Part shown: piece by piece, positions 55,615 to 64,000 of the stretch
Layout: each line of letters begins with the position of its first letter
Position numbering within the stretch: position 1 is the first letter of the stretch
Origin: an uncultured Acidobacteriota bacterium
Lineage (GTDB): Bacteria > Acidobacteriota > UBA6911 > RPQK01 > JAJDTT01
Direction: 5' to 3'
Length of the DNA: 64,000 bases
NCBI GenBank assembly: GCA_951812665.1
Contig: CATOST010000016.1
Coordinates: forward strand, 62,001 to 126,000
Program-made: the position numbers and the translations under genes
Notes under the pieces: generated by a model
Told to the model about the DNA's origin: nothing
The model's database searches: none
The model's input: only the letters and a program-made list of their open reading frames with translations

Positions 55615-56673
55615 ATGACTGGGCCAAACTCGGGTCCGCGAATCAGATCTATCGCTACGGCGGTTCCGTCCCACCGGATCACGCAGGACGAGGTCAGGGA
55701 TTTCGGCGCCCGCTTCTTTGCCGACGATGTTGCGGGTCTGGATCGCCTGCTCGGCGTTTACGAGAACGCAGCGATCGGAGAAGGGTATTGCTGCTTGCCC
55801 AAAACCTGGTACGGAGAGACCGGGCACGGCTTCAGGGAGAAGAACCGTCTCTACCTTGAAAACGCGGTGGCACTGCTGAAAGACGCAACCGTCGAGTGCC
55901 TGGCCGCCGGCAACACCGGCCCGGGAGACATCGACCTCATCGTCACCGTCTCGACGACCGGTATCGCGACGCCCAGCCTGGACGCCAGGCTCATGACCGA
56001 GTTGCCGTTTCGCCGGGATGTGCAGAGACTGCCGATCTTCGGTCTGGGATGCGCGGGAGGCGTGCTGGGGCTGGCCCGTGCCGCCGCCTGCGCGCGCGCT
56101 GCTCCCGGCAGCCGGGTTCTGTTCCTGGTCGTAGAACTCTGCACGCTCACGTTCCGTGGCCGTGATCGATCCGTGCGGAACCTGGTCGCCACGGCGCTGT
56201 TCCGTGACGGTGCGGCGGCGGTATTGCTGACGGATGACGGACCGGGACCGGCGGTCTCTTCATGGGGGGAGTACACGTGGCCCGATTCCCTCGACATCAT
56301 GGGCTGGGACGTCGCCGATGACGGGTTCGGAGTCGTGTTCTCGCGCAGCATTCCCGACCTCGTGCGCTCGAACATGCGCCAAGCGACGGAGGAATTTCTC
56401 TCCTCCGAAAGTCTGGGCCTTCGGGATATCGACAGCTTCGTCTGCCACCCCGGCGGCGCCAAGGTGCTTGACGCCCTCGAAGAGGTGTTCGATCTTCCGG
56501 CCGGGGGCCTCGAAGAGTCGCGGGAGGTCTTGCGTGACTACGGCAACATGTCGGCCGCGACCGTGCTGTTCGTGCTCGACCGCATCCTCAGGGACCGCAC
56601 GGCGAAGCGTCACTTGCTGACCAGCCTGGGCCCCGGATTTTCGGCTGGGTTCCTGTTGCTCCAGTCGACGTGA
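55615..56673 (+). CDS. Type III polyketide synthase
   Basis: A 352-residue chalcone/alkylpyrone synthase-type enzyme that extends an acyl-CoA with malonyl-CoA. The catalytic triad is C146 (IFGLGCAGG), H278 (VCHPGGAK) and N311 (YGNMSAATV). The segment between residues 185 and 250 would shape the starter pocket. Start ATG 55615 is in MTGPNSGPRIRSIATAVP. It is followed by a methyltransferase-like gene with a 4-bp overlap, as in the Bacillus bpsA-bpsB pair that makes alkylpyrones and their methyl ethers. The product here is not determined. Confidence 0.9.
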   Translation: MTGPNSGPRIRSIATAVPSHRITQDEVRDFGARFFADDVAGLDRLLGVYENAAIGEGYCCLPKTWYGETGHGFREKNRLYLENAVALLKDATVECLAAGNTGPGDIDLIVTVSTTGIATPSLDARLMTELPFRRDVQRLPIFGLGCAGGVLGLARAAACARAAPGSRVLFLVVELCTLTFRGRDRSVRNLVATALFRDGAAAVLLTDDGPGPAVSSWGEYTWPDSLDIMGWDVADDGFGVVFSRSIPDLVRSNMRQATEEFLSSESLGLRDIDSFVCHPGGAKVLDALEEVFDLPAGGLEESREVLRDYGNMSAATVLFVLDRILRDRTAKRHLLTSLGPGFSAGFLLLQST

Positions 56674-57224
56674 TGCCCATCTCGTTTCCCATGAGCCCCC
56701 TGTACCTGGTCGTCGGCGTTCTGGTTCTTCAGCGTCTCGTGGAACTGGCCATCTCCCGGCGCAACCATCGGGCGCTGGCGGCCAGGGGAGCGATCGAATT
56801 CGGCCGGCGGCACTATCCGGTGCTTGTCGCGGTGCACGCCGGCTGGTTGCTGGCGCTGCTTGCCACCATCGATCCGCAGACGCCGGTGTCGATCCCGCTG
56901 CTCGCCATTTTCGTCCTGCTGGAGTGCGGGCGGGTGTGGGTGGTCGTGACCCTGGGTTCGCGATGGACGACTCGCATCATGGTCCTGCCCGGCGCCAGAC
57001 GCATTCGAACCGGGCCGTACCGCTACCTCAACCACCCGAACTACCTGATCGTTTGCGGCGAGATCGCCGTGGTGCCGCTGATGTTCGGTGCATGGACACT
57101 GGCAGTGATCGCATCTGCGTTGAACCTACTGGCGCTCCGCACCCGCATCCAGGTCGAGAACAAGGCGCTTGCGGAGGTCTACGGCGAGGTCCAGGCCGAA
57201 GTTTCAGCTATGGAGAGAAGATAG
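56670..57224 (+). CDS. Isoprenylcysteine carboxyl methyltransferase-like membrane enzyme (BpsB-like)
   Basis: A 184-residue membrane protein of the ICMT family. Hydrophobic segments lie at about 10-22, 50-66, 73-92 and 127-150. The SAM/phospholipid methyltransferase motif GPYRYLNHPNYL is at about 115-126, with a late REN-type acidic-basic segment. The GTG start overlaps the upstream type III polyketide synthase stop by 4 bp. In Bacillus the equivalent gene O-methylates the alkylpyrone; the same role is inferred here. Confidence 0.85.
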   Translation: MMPISFPMSPLYLVVGVLVLQRLVELAISRRNHRALAARGAIEFGRRHYPVLVAVHAGWLLALLATIDPQTPVSIPLLAIFVLLECGRVWVVVTLGSRWTTRIMVLPGARRIRTGPYRYLNHPNYLIVCGEIAVVPLMFGAWTLAVIASALNLLALRTRIQVENKALAEVYGEVQAEVSAMERR

Positions 57225-57440
57225 CTCCTTGATTCCAAGAGGATAAGTCACGAAACCGATCCCGTTAGCACGGGGAAAGTCCAGATCAGCTCAATCTTGA
57301 AAGTTCAGTTTAAACATGAACAACGTACCGGCAGCGAACTGTGGTGAGAACCTCCAGTGCCGGAACCGGGTACACGGAAGTCTAAGAATTCCCGTCGGCC
57401 ATTCTCAGCGTGAGTTACCAATCGTTTTCCAATGTGTTCC

Positions 57441-59234
57441 TCACGTGTTCTCCCCGGGGTTCGCTTCGTCGAAGAGGTCAGCTAGCAAGTCAAGTTTTTC
57501 TGAAATCTCCTCCGGAAGGGATGCTGGATGCGAAAGGTCTACGAGCCGATGCAATTCCCCTTTGCGGAGCAACATGGCGTGTCCCAACTGGCTGGCCAAG
57601 CGGCGGAAGAACTCCTCGGCGAAGTCGCTGAGTTTGATTCTCTCGGTTCTCGCCTCCCACAGGAGGCGCGCCGCCGCAGCGTCGAGTCCCCGCCAAGTCG
57701 CAAAATCCTGGTCACGGGCGGAGAATACGCGTTCCAGAATCAATGAATCCAGGATTTCGCGAGTCTCGTTCTCGAACTGACCGAATAGCGGCATGTCCGA
57801 GTATCGGTGTCTGGTATAACGCATCAGGAGATCGGGCGTTATAAAGTAGTTTTCTGCTTCATAGCGGTTCCAGTAGCTGATTTGAAGGCCGCCCTGATTG
57901 AATCCATCTCTCCCTCTGCCGTTGTTGTCCAGGATCGCCAGGCCCCTAAGCCCGGGAACCAACTCTCGCAACGCAAAGAAGTGCTCCTTGGGTGTCGTGT
58001 TAAACCCGCCTTCGACACGCGCAAGCTCGGCGTCGAGATCTGCGCTCGGGAAGTTGCTCATCACGTAGAAGACGTTGGCCCGCTCGTCCCAGGAGCTTGC
58101 TGCCCGGTGATTCAGTCGTCTGGCGAAAGAACGCAACATATCGATGTCGGTTCGACCCTCGACGTAGAGTACATACCCCCGCTGCCTGGCCCGGATGTAA
58201 TGCTCGGCACCGTGGTATTTCAGCGCATTCAGAATATCCGGTCTTGCAGCGAGGTCTTCGGCTTGTCCCTCCAACAAGAGTGTCAGATTACGTTCCAGGG
58301 ATTCCGCGAGGACGACCTCGGAGTGGGTCACCATTACAACCTGTGACTCGTTCTCCGCAGCGATTTCCCGCAGCAGCACATATACCTGCTTTTGACGCAG
58401 GATCTCCAGATGTGCGTCCGGCTCGTCGATCAACAGCACACTGTGTCGATGGGAATAGAGGTAAGCGAAGATCAGAAGCATCTGTTGAAAGCCGCGTCCG
58501 GCCAGGGCGATTTCCAAAAGCTCCTTCACGTCGTCTTGGCGATAGAACAGAGTAATGCTGCCCCGAGCGGTCTCCTGCGGCTTACCGAGTTGAACGTGGA
58601 AAAGGCGTTTCATCAACTCGGCGATGCGGTCCCAATCGTCGGGGGATTCCCTGTATACGAGAAGACACAGATTCCGAAGCACCTGCGCTTTCTGTCCCTG
58701 TCCCAGCAGGACATCGATGCGACCAGGTTGAAGAACTGGCTCTTCCGTCTCAAGACCCGACATGGGGTAGAGCAACTCGACACTGAGTTCAGCAGCAGTT
58801 GCGATGACCTCGGGCCTTGCAAGCGTTGCCTCGTCCGGCGTGCAGTAGACCAGATCGTCGCCTTGATTGCGGAAGCGCATCGTGACGGGCTCGACCTTGT
58901 TCTCATGCAAGACTCCAAGGGAGACAATGAGCGGGATGTTCTTGTTGCCCTTCCGAACGGCGGTGTTATGCCAGAAATAGCGAGTGCGCTGTACCGGTAC
59001 CGAAACGATGTTCAGCCGGTTGAGCGACGTGGAGGTGCGTTTCTTGGGAGGCGCTTGACCCTTGTTGTCGTACCAGGTCTTTACGGACTGAGACCAGAGA
59101 GCGATGGCCTGGATCACCGTCGTCTTCCCGCAATTATTGGGACCGATGAGCACAGCAGGATGATCCAGTCTGATGCGCTGTTTGTCTCCAAAACGCTTGA
59201 AATTCTGGATTTCTATGTAGTGCAGTAGTCTCAA
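57441..59234 (-). CDS. OLD-family ATP-dependent nuclease (AAA plus TOPRIM)
   Basis: A 597-residue protein with an SMC-like ATPase split by a coiled region and a C-terminal TOPRIM nuclease. Walker A is GPNNCGKTT (31-39), the signature region holds AGRGFQQMLLIFAYL, and Walker B is LLIDEPDAH with D270/E271. VYVEGRTD-type TOPRIM sequence starts near 355 with E359. The gene stands alone, without a GajB-like or PtuB-like partner, so class 1 OLD is the best fit. The start is TTG 59234, supported by an aggggacgg ribosome site; the frame is open much further upstream, without protein-like sequence. G+C is lower than in the core. Confidence 0.8.
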   Translation of the reverse strand: MRLLHYIEIQNFKRFGDKQRIRLDHPAVLIGPNNCGKTTVIQAIALWSQSVKTWYDNKGQAPPKKRTSTSLNRLNIVSVPVQRTRYFWHNTAVRKGNKNIPLIVSLGVLHENKVEPVTMRFRNQGDDLVYCTPDEATLARPEVIATAAELSVELLYPMSGLETEEPVLQPGRIDVLLGQGQKAQVLRNLCLLVYRESPDDWDRIAELMKRLFHVQLGKPQETARGSITLFYRQDDVKELLEIALAGRGFQQMLLIFAYLYSHRHSVLLIDEPDAHLEILRQKQVYVLLREIAAENESQVVMVTHSEVVLAESLERNLTLLLEGQAEDLAARPDILNALKYHGAEHYIRARQRGYVLYVEGRTDIDMLRSFARRLNHRAASSWDERANVFYVMSNFPSADLDAELARVEGGFNTTPKEHFFALRELVPGLRGLAILDNNGRGRDGFNQGGLQISYWNRYEAENYFITPDLLMRYTRHRYSDMPLFGQFENETREILDSLILERVFSARDQDFATWRGLDAAAARLLWEARTERIKLSDFAEEFFRRLASQLGHAMLLRKGELHRLVDLSHPASLPEEISEKLDLLADLFDEANPGENT

Positions 59235-59485
59235 CTGACCGTCCCCTGGTGTGTAGCTCCTTTCGTAGCGAAAACGATCGCCATTTCTTTGCCGATACCG
59301 CCAGCCTCGCCGGTGACGCGGGAGAATCGACCGACAAGTCGAACTTCCTGCCGTTTGGCGACCGGAAGTTCTCCCGCTCCGCCCATCCGGTCGTAACACC
59401 CTAAACAACCGGCTCGCTACTGTCGATCCTGACTCCGAGGCCAGGTGAGCACAAGCAGGGGACCGCGAGAAAGGGACACGAGAGC
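59235..59485. other. Intergenic segment upstream of the OLD-type gene
   Basis: No gene recognised. It should contain the minus-strand promoter of the OLD-type gene. No clear repeat was found. Confidence 0.3.
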
Positions 59486-59605
59486 GGCTACATCGGGGTC
59501 GTCGAGAGATCGGAAGGCAAGGTGGTTGCGGTCTGCTTTTCAACCGACTAAGCCTCCGGCCCGAAACGGTACCTCGGAGCAACGATTTGGAGCCTGCCGC
59601 CGGAT
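59486..59605 (+). pseudogene. Decayed 3' end of a third sialidase-like copy
   Basis: About 40 codons match the end of the two larger copies: GYIGVVERSEGKVVAVCFSTD, then a TAA where the others have Glu, then ASGPKRYLGATIWSLPPD. The in-frame stop and loss of everything upstream show it is dead. No greA remnant follows it. Confidence 0.8.
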
Positions 59606-59750
59606 TGGCCCGAATCTCCTTGCGGGCCGCCGAATGCAAAGCGAAATCGATATAATTCAGGTATTGACACGTTCTCCTATCAACCTTCCCCTCGGCCCGG
59701 ACTGTAGTGGACGCGCCCTCGTTTTTCAGAGACTCGACGGAGGTGAAATC

Positions 59751-61310
59751 GTGCAACCGAAAATGACCAAACGCCAATTCCTGCAATCCATCGGCGCCGT
59801 TTCCGGGGTTGCCACCATGTATCGGAGCATGAACGCGCTGGGCATGGCCAGTCCTACTACGGCCGGGACGACCCAGTTCCAGTTGACGCCGGCGTCGGGC
59901 TACGGGACGAGAGTTGTCATCCTGGGGGCCGGCGTTTCCGGTCTTGTCGCTGCCTACGAATTGTCGAAGGCGGGTTTCGACTGCACGGTCCTGGAGGCCA
60001 CCGGCCGCGCCGGCGGGCGCAACCTCACGGCTCGGAGCGGGGACGTGATCCGAGAGGAGGACAGCCGGCAATGGGTGGACTTCGACGCCGAAGACCATCT
60101 CTACGTGAACCTCGGTCCGGCCCGCCTCCCCTACCACCACACCGCCATTCTCGGGTATTGCCGGGAATTCGGGGTCGACCTCGAGGTTTTCACCAACGAC
60201 AACCGGGCGGCTTTCTTCCACAACCAGGATCGTTTCGATGGTCCGGTCGTGGCCCGGCAGGTGATGACGGATACCCGCGGGTACATTGCCGAACTCCTGG
60301 CCAAGGCAGTGAATCGCAACGCCCTGGACAGTGAGCTGACAGGCGAGGATAAGGAAATGATCCTTGACCTGCTCCGGAGCTATGGCGACTTGGACCCGGA
60401 TGATCTCTACGTGGGCACCAGCCGCGGCGGCCATCTGGGGCCGCACGTCCATGCCGGTCTGGCGCCGGGGGAGGTGAATGACCCCCTCGATCTGAGTCAA
60501 CTGCTCAGGTCGGACTTCTGGCAATACAAGCTCCATTTCAGCCAGTTCCTCGATCAGAACCCGACCTTGTTGCAGCCTGTCGGCGGGATGGACGCCATTG
60601 TGGCGGCCTTCGAAGAGAGGGTGGAGTCTCTCATCGCATATCGGTGCATCGTCACGTCGATTCGGAAAACGTCTGACGGCGTTCGTATCGCCTACCGGCG
60701 TCGACGCGGCAGAAGAAGTGTCCTGGAGGCGGACTTCGCAATCTGCACCATACCGGCTCCGGTCCTGAGGGATATCCGCAACAACTTCTCGCCTGAGACG
60801 CAAACGGCGATCGAGTCGATCGAGTTCTCCAAGGCGGTCAAGATCGGATTCCAGGCTCAGCGCCGTTTCTGGGAGGAAGACCACGCCATCTATGGCGGCA
60901 TCTCGTGGACCGACCAGGACATTACGCAGATCTGGTATCCGGCCTACGGCTACCATCGCGAAAAGGGGATCATCCTCGGGGCCTATATCTGGGATCCCGA
61001 TCCCGGACTGCGGTACTCGGAAATGGCGCCGTCCGAACGCTTGCAGGCCGCCATCGCCGAAGGCGAGCTCATCCACCCTGGCTATGCCACAGAGCTGGAA
61101 TCCGGCGTCAGCCGCGCCTGGCCCAAGGTCCGGTTCCAGCGGGGGGGCTGGCCGGAGAGCTACGAGCCGCCGGAGCAACTACGAGAGCCCGATGGGAGGA
61201 TCTATTTCGCCGGCGATCAATTGAGCGCCTTGCCCGGTTGGCAAGAAGGGGCTGCCCTGGCGGCCCAGGCCGCAGTGACCGCGATCCACGAACGGGTCAT
61301 GATGACCTGA
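59751..61310 (+). CDS. Flavin-containing amine oxidase
   Basis: A 519-residue FAD enzyme of the amine oxidase/L-amino-acid oxidase family. The leader MTKRQFLQSIGAVSG resembles a Tat signal with a KR pair. The FAD-binding motif GAGVSG (59-64) is followed by VLEATGRAGGRNL (80-92), and the C-terminal FAD motif is GRIYFAGDQLSALPGWQEGA. Middle blocks such as LLQPVGGMDAIV agree with this family. The GTG at 59751 is preferred because GGAGG lies 7 nt upstream; ATG 59763 is too far from it. It probably oxidises an amine or amino acid in the periplasm; the substrate is unknown. Confidence 0.88.
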   Translation: MQPKMTKRQFLQSIGAVSGVATMYRSMNALGMASPTTAGTTQFQLTPASGYGTRVVILGAGVSGLVAAYELSKAGFDCTVLEATGRAGGRNLTARSGDVIREEDSRQWVDFDAEDHLYVNLGPARLPYHHTAILGYCREFGVDLEVFTNDNRAAFFHNQDRFDGPVVARQVMTDTRGYIAELLAKAVNRNALDSELTGEDKEMILDLLRSYGDLDPDDLYVGTSRGGHLGPHVHAGLAPGEVNDPLDLSQLLRSDFWQYKLHFSQFLDQNPTLLQPVGGMDAIVAAFEERVESLIAYRCIVTSIRKTSDGVRIAYRRRRGRRSVLEADFAICTIPAPVLRDIRNNFSPETQTAIESIEFSKAVKIGFQAQRRFWEEDHAIYGGISWTDQDITQIWYPAYGYHREKGIILGAYIWDPDPGLRYSEMAPSERLQAAIAEGELIHPGYATELESGVSRAWPKVRFQRGGWPESYEPPEQLREPDGRIYFAGDQLSALPGWQEGAALAAQAAVTAIHERVMMT

Positions 61311-61510
61311 AAGACCGGGCCTGAATCAGTCTTACGGCGTAGGAAGCTCCCCCTACGGGCCGGGGACCGAAGAAATCGTGCACGAAAAGGGGTGACGTGG
61401 GAACGGCTTTGCAGCCGCCGAATCTCCTCCTCCCCGCTTCATACCGGTGACTCGCCGGCTCGCCTGCCAGCGGGTACGGCGCAATCACTGCGCATGCCGC
61501 ATTCTCGGAA
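61311..61510. other. Intergenic segment between convergent genes
   Basis: The 200 bp between the amine oxidase and greA stops hold no gene. Short G+C-rich inverted segments are present but none is a convincing terminator. Confidence 0.3.
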
Positions 61511-61975
61511 CTACCTGTCGTGGATGGTCGTCAGTTCCATGATCTCGTAGTTCTTGGTCCCGCCGGGGGTCCGGATCTGAACCTCGTCCCCCTCTTCCCG
61601 GTTCATCAGGCTGCGCCCGATGGGAGAAGTGGTGGAGATCTTGCCGGCCTTGACGTCCGACTCCTCGCTGGTGACCAGCCGGTAGGTCACCTCGACTTCG
61701 GTGTCCAGGTCGAACAGGACCACGGTGGAGCCGTATGAGATGCGGTCTGTGGGGATCTTGCTCAAATTGACGAGGGAGAGTTTGGCCAGTCTGTGTTGCA
61801 GATGGGACAGTTGGGCTTGAACGTAGGATTGCCGCTCCTTGGCGGTCTGATACTCGGCGTTTTCCCGGAGATCGCCCAACTGGATCGCCTTCTTGAGCGC
61901 CGCGGGCAGTTCCTCCCGCAGCTCCCGCTCCAGCTTCCGGACCTCTGCTTCCAGCTTGGCCTTGGCCTGCTTCAC
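61511..61975 (-). CDS. greA: Transcription elongation factor GreA
   Basis: GreA rescues backtracked RNA polymerase by stimulating transcript cleavage. The 154 residues have the N-terminal coiled coil (about 1-75) with GDLRENAEYQTAKERQ and the C-terminal FKBP-like domain with SPIGRSLMNREEGDEVQI. The tip acidic residues lie in the DLRENAEY loop. The GTG start at 61975 overlaps the nuoN stop by 4 bp (GTGA), and the upstream ggggagg gives a ribosome site. Two partial, decayed copies of its 3' end lie in the island. Confidence 0.93.
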   Translation of the reverse strand: MKQAKAKLEAEVRKLERELREELPAALKKAIQLGDLRENAEYQTAKERQSYVQAQLSHLQHRLAKLSLVNLSKIPTDRISYGSTVVLFDLDTEVEVTYRLVTSEESDVKAGKISTTSPIGRSLMNREEGDEVQIRTPGGTKNYEIMELTTIHDR

Positions 61976-63402
61976 AACCCTGCCGCCTCCCCGGCAATCG
62001 AGAGAACCTGCGCCGGATAGACCCCCAGGTAGAGGGTACCGGCGGCCATTAGTAGTATCACGATCCGTGCCGCCAGGGGTATCGGAACGGGCTCGGGCGG
62101 CGAGGATGCCTCCTTCATGAACATCAGGACGATGAGCTGCAGGTAGTAGTAGAGGCCAACGGCCGAGGCCAGCACCGCCAGAATCACCAGGGCGACCATG
62201 TCCGCCTCGACGGCGGCCGAGAAGAGGAAGAGCTTTCCATAGAATCCCGCCGTCGGCGGGATGCCGATCAGGGAGAGGAGAAAGATGGTCAGGGAGACGC
62301 TCAGGAGCGGATGGCGGTAGCCGATCCCCCGGTAGTCCTCCAGCTTGGTGAACTGCTCTTCCCGGCGCGCAAAGACCTGCACCACCGCGAACGCTCCCAG
62401 CGTCATCAGAGAGTACGCCGCGAGATAGAAGAGAACGCCCTGGACGCCTCGAGGACTGTTGGCGATGACACCGAGCAGGATGTAACCGGCGTGGGCGATG
62501 GAGGAATAGGCCAGGAGCCGTTTGACGTCGGTCTGGGTCAGGGCCGCCAGGTTGCCGATGATCATGGTCGCGGCGCTGGCGATCCAGAGGAGAGTCTGCC
62601 ATTGGTCCGCACTCTCCGGGAAGACCTGGTGCAGGAGGCGCAACAGCGTGATCAGGACCGCCGCTTTGGAGCCCACCGCCAAGTGGGCGGTGATGGGCAC
62701 GGGGGCCCCTTGATAGACGTCCGGAGTCCAGACGTGCAAAGGCGCCAGGGCCGCCTTGAAGCCGAATCCCACCAGAAGCAGTCCGAGCCCCACCAGGAAA
62801 GTAGCCTGGTCCGCCTGTCCCTGAGTCGCCGACTCGGCGATCCTGGAGTATTGCGTGGACCCCGTCGCGCCGTAAAGGAGGGCGATCCCGTAGAGCATGA
62901 ACGCCGTGGAGAACGCCCCCAGCAGGAAGTACTTGAGCGCCGACTCGTTCGACCTGGGGTCGCCCCGGCGATAACCGGCCAGGACGTAGCCGGAGATGGA
63001 CAGGATCTCCAGTCCCAGGAAGGTCATGATGAGGTTGGCGCTCACGGCCATGAGCGACATCCCCACCGTCGCCATCAGCAGGAGCGGGAAGTATTCGCCG
63101 TGCCGCAACTGCTCCCGTTTCAGGTAGGAGACCGAAATCAGGGCGACCGCTGCGCTGGAGACCAGAAACAGGATCCTGGCGGCTCCGCCCAACGGGTCCA
63201 TGGACACCATGCCGAAGAAGGCGGGACCATGATTCCCCCACTGGAGCAGGACGACCCCCAGCGCTGCCGCCAGGATCGACGAGGCGGCGTATCCCAGTCG
63301 AACCTGGTGGCGAGACGGAAGGACGGGGATGGCCAACATGAGCAGAATGCCGGCCACGGCCAGAAGGATCTCCGGGAGCAGCGCGGAGGTGTTAAGGGAC
63401 AT
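61972..63402 (-). CDS. nuoN: NADH-quinone oxidoreductase subunit N
   Basis: NuoN is one of three antiporter-like proton-pumping subunits in the membrane arm of complex I. The 476 residues contain about 14 membrane helices and family blocks such as MTFLGLEILSISGYVLAGY, ALKYFLLGAFSTAFMLYG, VGFGFKAALAPLHVWTPDVYQGAP and VKRLLAYSSIAHAGY. The conserved lysines of the pumping path are in the FKAALAPLH and ALKYFLLG segments. It overlaps nuoM by 11 bp upstream and greA by 4 bp downstream. Confidence 0.95.
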   Translation of the reverse strand: MSLNTSALLPEILLAVAGILLMLAIPVLPSRHQVRLGYAASSILAAALGVVLLQWGNHGPAFFGMVSMDPLGGAARILFLVSSAAVALISVSYLKREQLRHGEYFPLLLMATVGMSLMAVSANLIMTFLGLEILSISGYVLAGYRRGDPRSNESALKYFLLGAFSTAFMLYGIALLYGATGSTQYSRIAESATQGQADQATFLVGLGLLLVGFGFKAALAPLHVWTPDVYQGAPVPITAHLAVGSKAAVLITLLRLLHQVFPESADQWQTLLWIASAATMIIGNLAALTQTDVKRLLAYSSIAHAGYILLGVIANSPRGVQGVLFYLAAYSLMTLGAFAVVQVFARREEQFTKLEDYRGIGYRHPLLSVSLTIFLLSLIGIPPTAGFYGKLFLFSAAVEADMVALVILAVLASAVGLYYYLQLIVLMFMKEASSPPEPVPIPLAARIVILLMAAGTLYLGVYPAQVLSIAGEAAGL

Positions 63403-64000
63403 CGCTTCGAACTACCTGTGTGTGCTGTACCTGGTCCAGCCGGTCCACCAGCAGTTGAATGCTGCCGTCCATGGTTCTCAGAAAGGTGCCGGAGCCGATC
63501 CCCATCCAGAGCGAAAGCACGATGGCCGGAATCAGCATCGCCCCCTCCCGGAAGCTCAGGTCCGGGAGCCGGCGGTTCGCTTCCTTCTCAACCCGTCCCA
63601 GGAAGACCCGCTGGTACATCCAGAGCATGTAGGCCGCTGAAAGGACCACTCCACAGACTGCGACGGCGGCGGACGGGACACTGGTGAGAAAGGTCCCCTG
63701 GAGAATGAGAAACTCGCCTACGAACCCGCCGAGGCCGGGCAGCCCGATGCTTCCCAGCAGCACGATGAAGAAGCAGGCCGAGTAGCGCGGCATGGAATGA
63801 GCCAGCCCTCCGAACTCGTCGATCCGGCGGGTGTGGCGGCGATCGTAAAGGATGCCTACCAGCAGAAAGAGGGCTCCGGTGGAGACTCCATGATTGAGCA
63901 TCTGGTAGGCCGCACCCTCCATGGACTGAAAGCTGAATGAGAAAATTCCCAGCACTACGAAGCCCAGATGGCTGACGGAAGAGTAGGCCACGAGCCGCTT
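63392..64000 (-). CDS. nuoM: NADH-quinone oxidoreductase subunit M, 3' part
   Basis: The C-terminal part of NuoM, another proton-pumping subunit of complex I; the gene continues past the right edge. The visible part begins with the antiporter-family MAYSSVSHLGFVVLG and continues with YQMLNHGVSTGALFLLVG, GLPGLGGFVGEFLIL and a last helix ending in a hydrophilic tail. The stop overlaps nuoN by 11 bp, and the order nuoM-nuoN is standard. Confidence 0.95.
   Translation of the reverse strand, partial: KRLVAYSSVSHLGFVVLGIFSFSFQSMEGAAYQMLNHGVSTGALFLLVGILYDRRHTRRIDEFGGLAHSMPRYSACFFIVLLGSIGLPGLGGFVGEFLILQGTFLTSVPSAAVAVCGVVLSAAYMLWMYQRVFLGRVEKEANRRLPDLSFREGAMLIPAIVLSLWMGIGSGTFLRTMDGSIQLLVDRLDQVQHTQVVRSDVP

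Noticed and set aside
57441-59234. Gabija or Septu system
   Set aside because: No UvrD-like GajB and no HNH PtuB gene flanks the OLD-type protein.
1-64000. CRISPR arrays, rRNA and tRNA genes
   Set aside because: No regularly spaced direct repeats and no tRNA- or rRNA-like sequence were recognised on either strand.

Overview
The window is high-G+C DNA from a Gram-negative-type bacterium. A periplasmic thiol-disulfide system (DsbD), TatA, a class A PBP, lipoproteins and a proton-pumping complex I point to a diderm, respiring organism. The mixture of core genes, secreted esterase, carboxypeptidase and beta-propeller proteins, LarC and SelB would suit Acidobacteriota or a neighbouring phylum, but that placement is an inference. 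No rRNA, tRNA or CRISPR array was seen.

Region 1 (1-40.5 kb) is mostly chromosomal core. It holds recG (3' part), rsmD, an ECF-like sigma factor, coaD and an M23 peptidase, then secreted hydrolases. Pyrimidine synthesis follows, with pyrK-pyrD diverging from pyrR-pyrB-pyrC. After that come dsbD, ftsB, cutA, tatA, more secreted proteins, selB, and the ffh-rpsP-khpA-rimM-trmD-rplS operon. The region ends with thiE-like, argS, larC, metG, tatD, a polyprenyl diphosphate synthase and a class A PBP. A 2146-bp insertion sequence (24180-26325) lies in the last codons of ffh, between ffh and rpsP. It has a 17-bp imperfect terminal repeat and a 10-bp target duplication, and its transposase carries a DruA-like (DUF4338) N-terminal domain on an ISAs1-type catalytic domain.

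Region 2 (about 40.7-61.4 kb) is an accessory island. On the minus strand lies a type I restriction-modification locus whose genes are separated by two toxin-antitoxin pairs: hsdM, RHH antitoxin, PIN toxin, abiEi, abiEii, hsdS, hsdR. A perfect 11-bp inverted repeat just upstream of abiEi looks like the AbiEi operator. Because abiEi, abiEii, hsdS and hsdR all overlap end to end, that operator probably controls sequence specificity and restriction together, while hsdM has its own start. HsdR ends in an AlbA_2 domain. Next come a sialidase-like lipoprotein gene with two decayed relatives, two remnants of the 3' end of greA, an ImmA/IrrE protease plus DUF4411 pair, an IS1595 fragment, a type III polyketide synthase with an isoprenylcysteine-methyltransferase-like partner, an OLD-type nuclease and a flavin amine oxidase.

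Region 3 (61.5-64 kb) returns to core genes on the minus strand: nuoM (3' part), nuoN and intact greA, which is translationally coupled to nuoN. The greA 3' remnants at 51.9 and 55.5 kb show that the island was built by repeated duplication or insertion next to greA.
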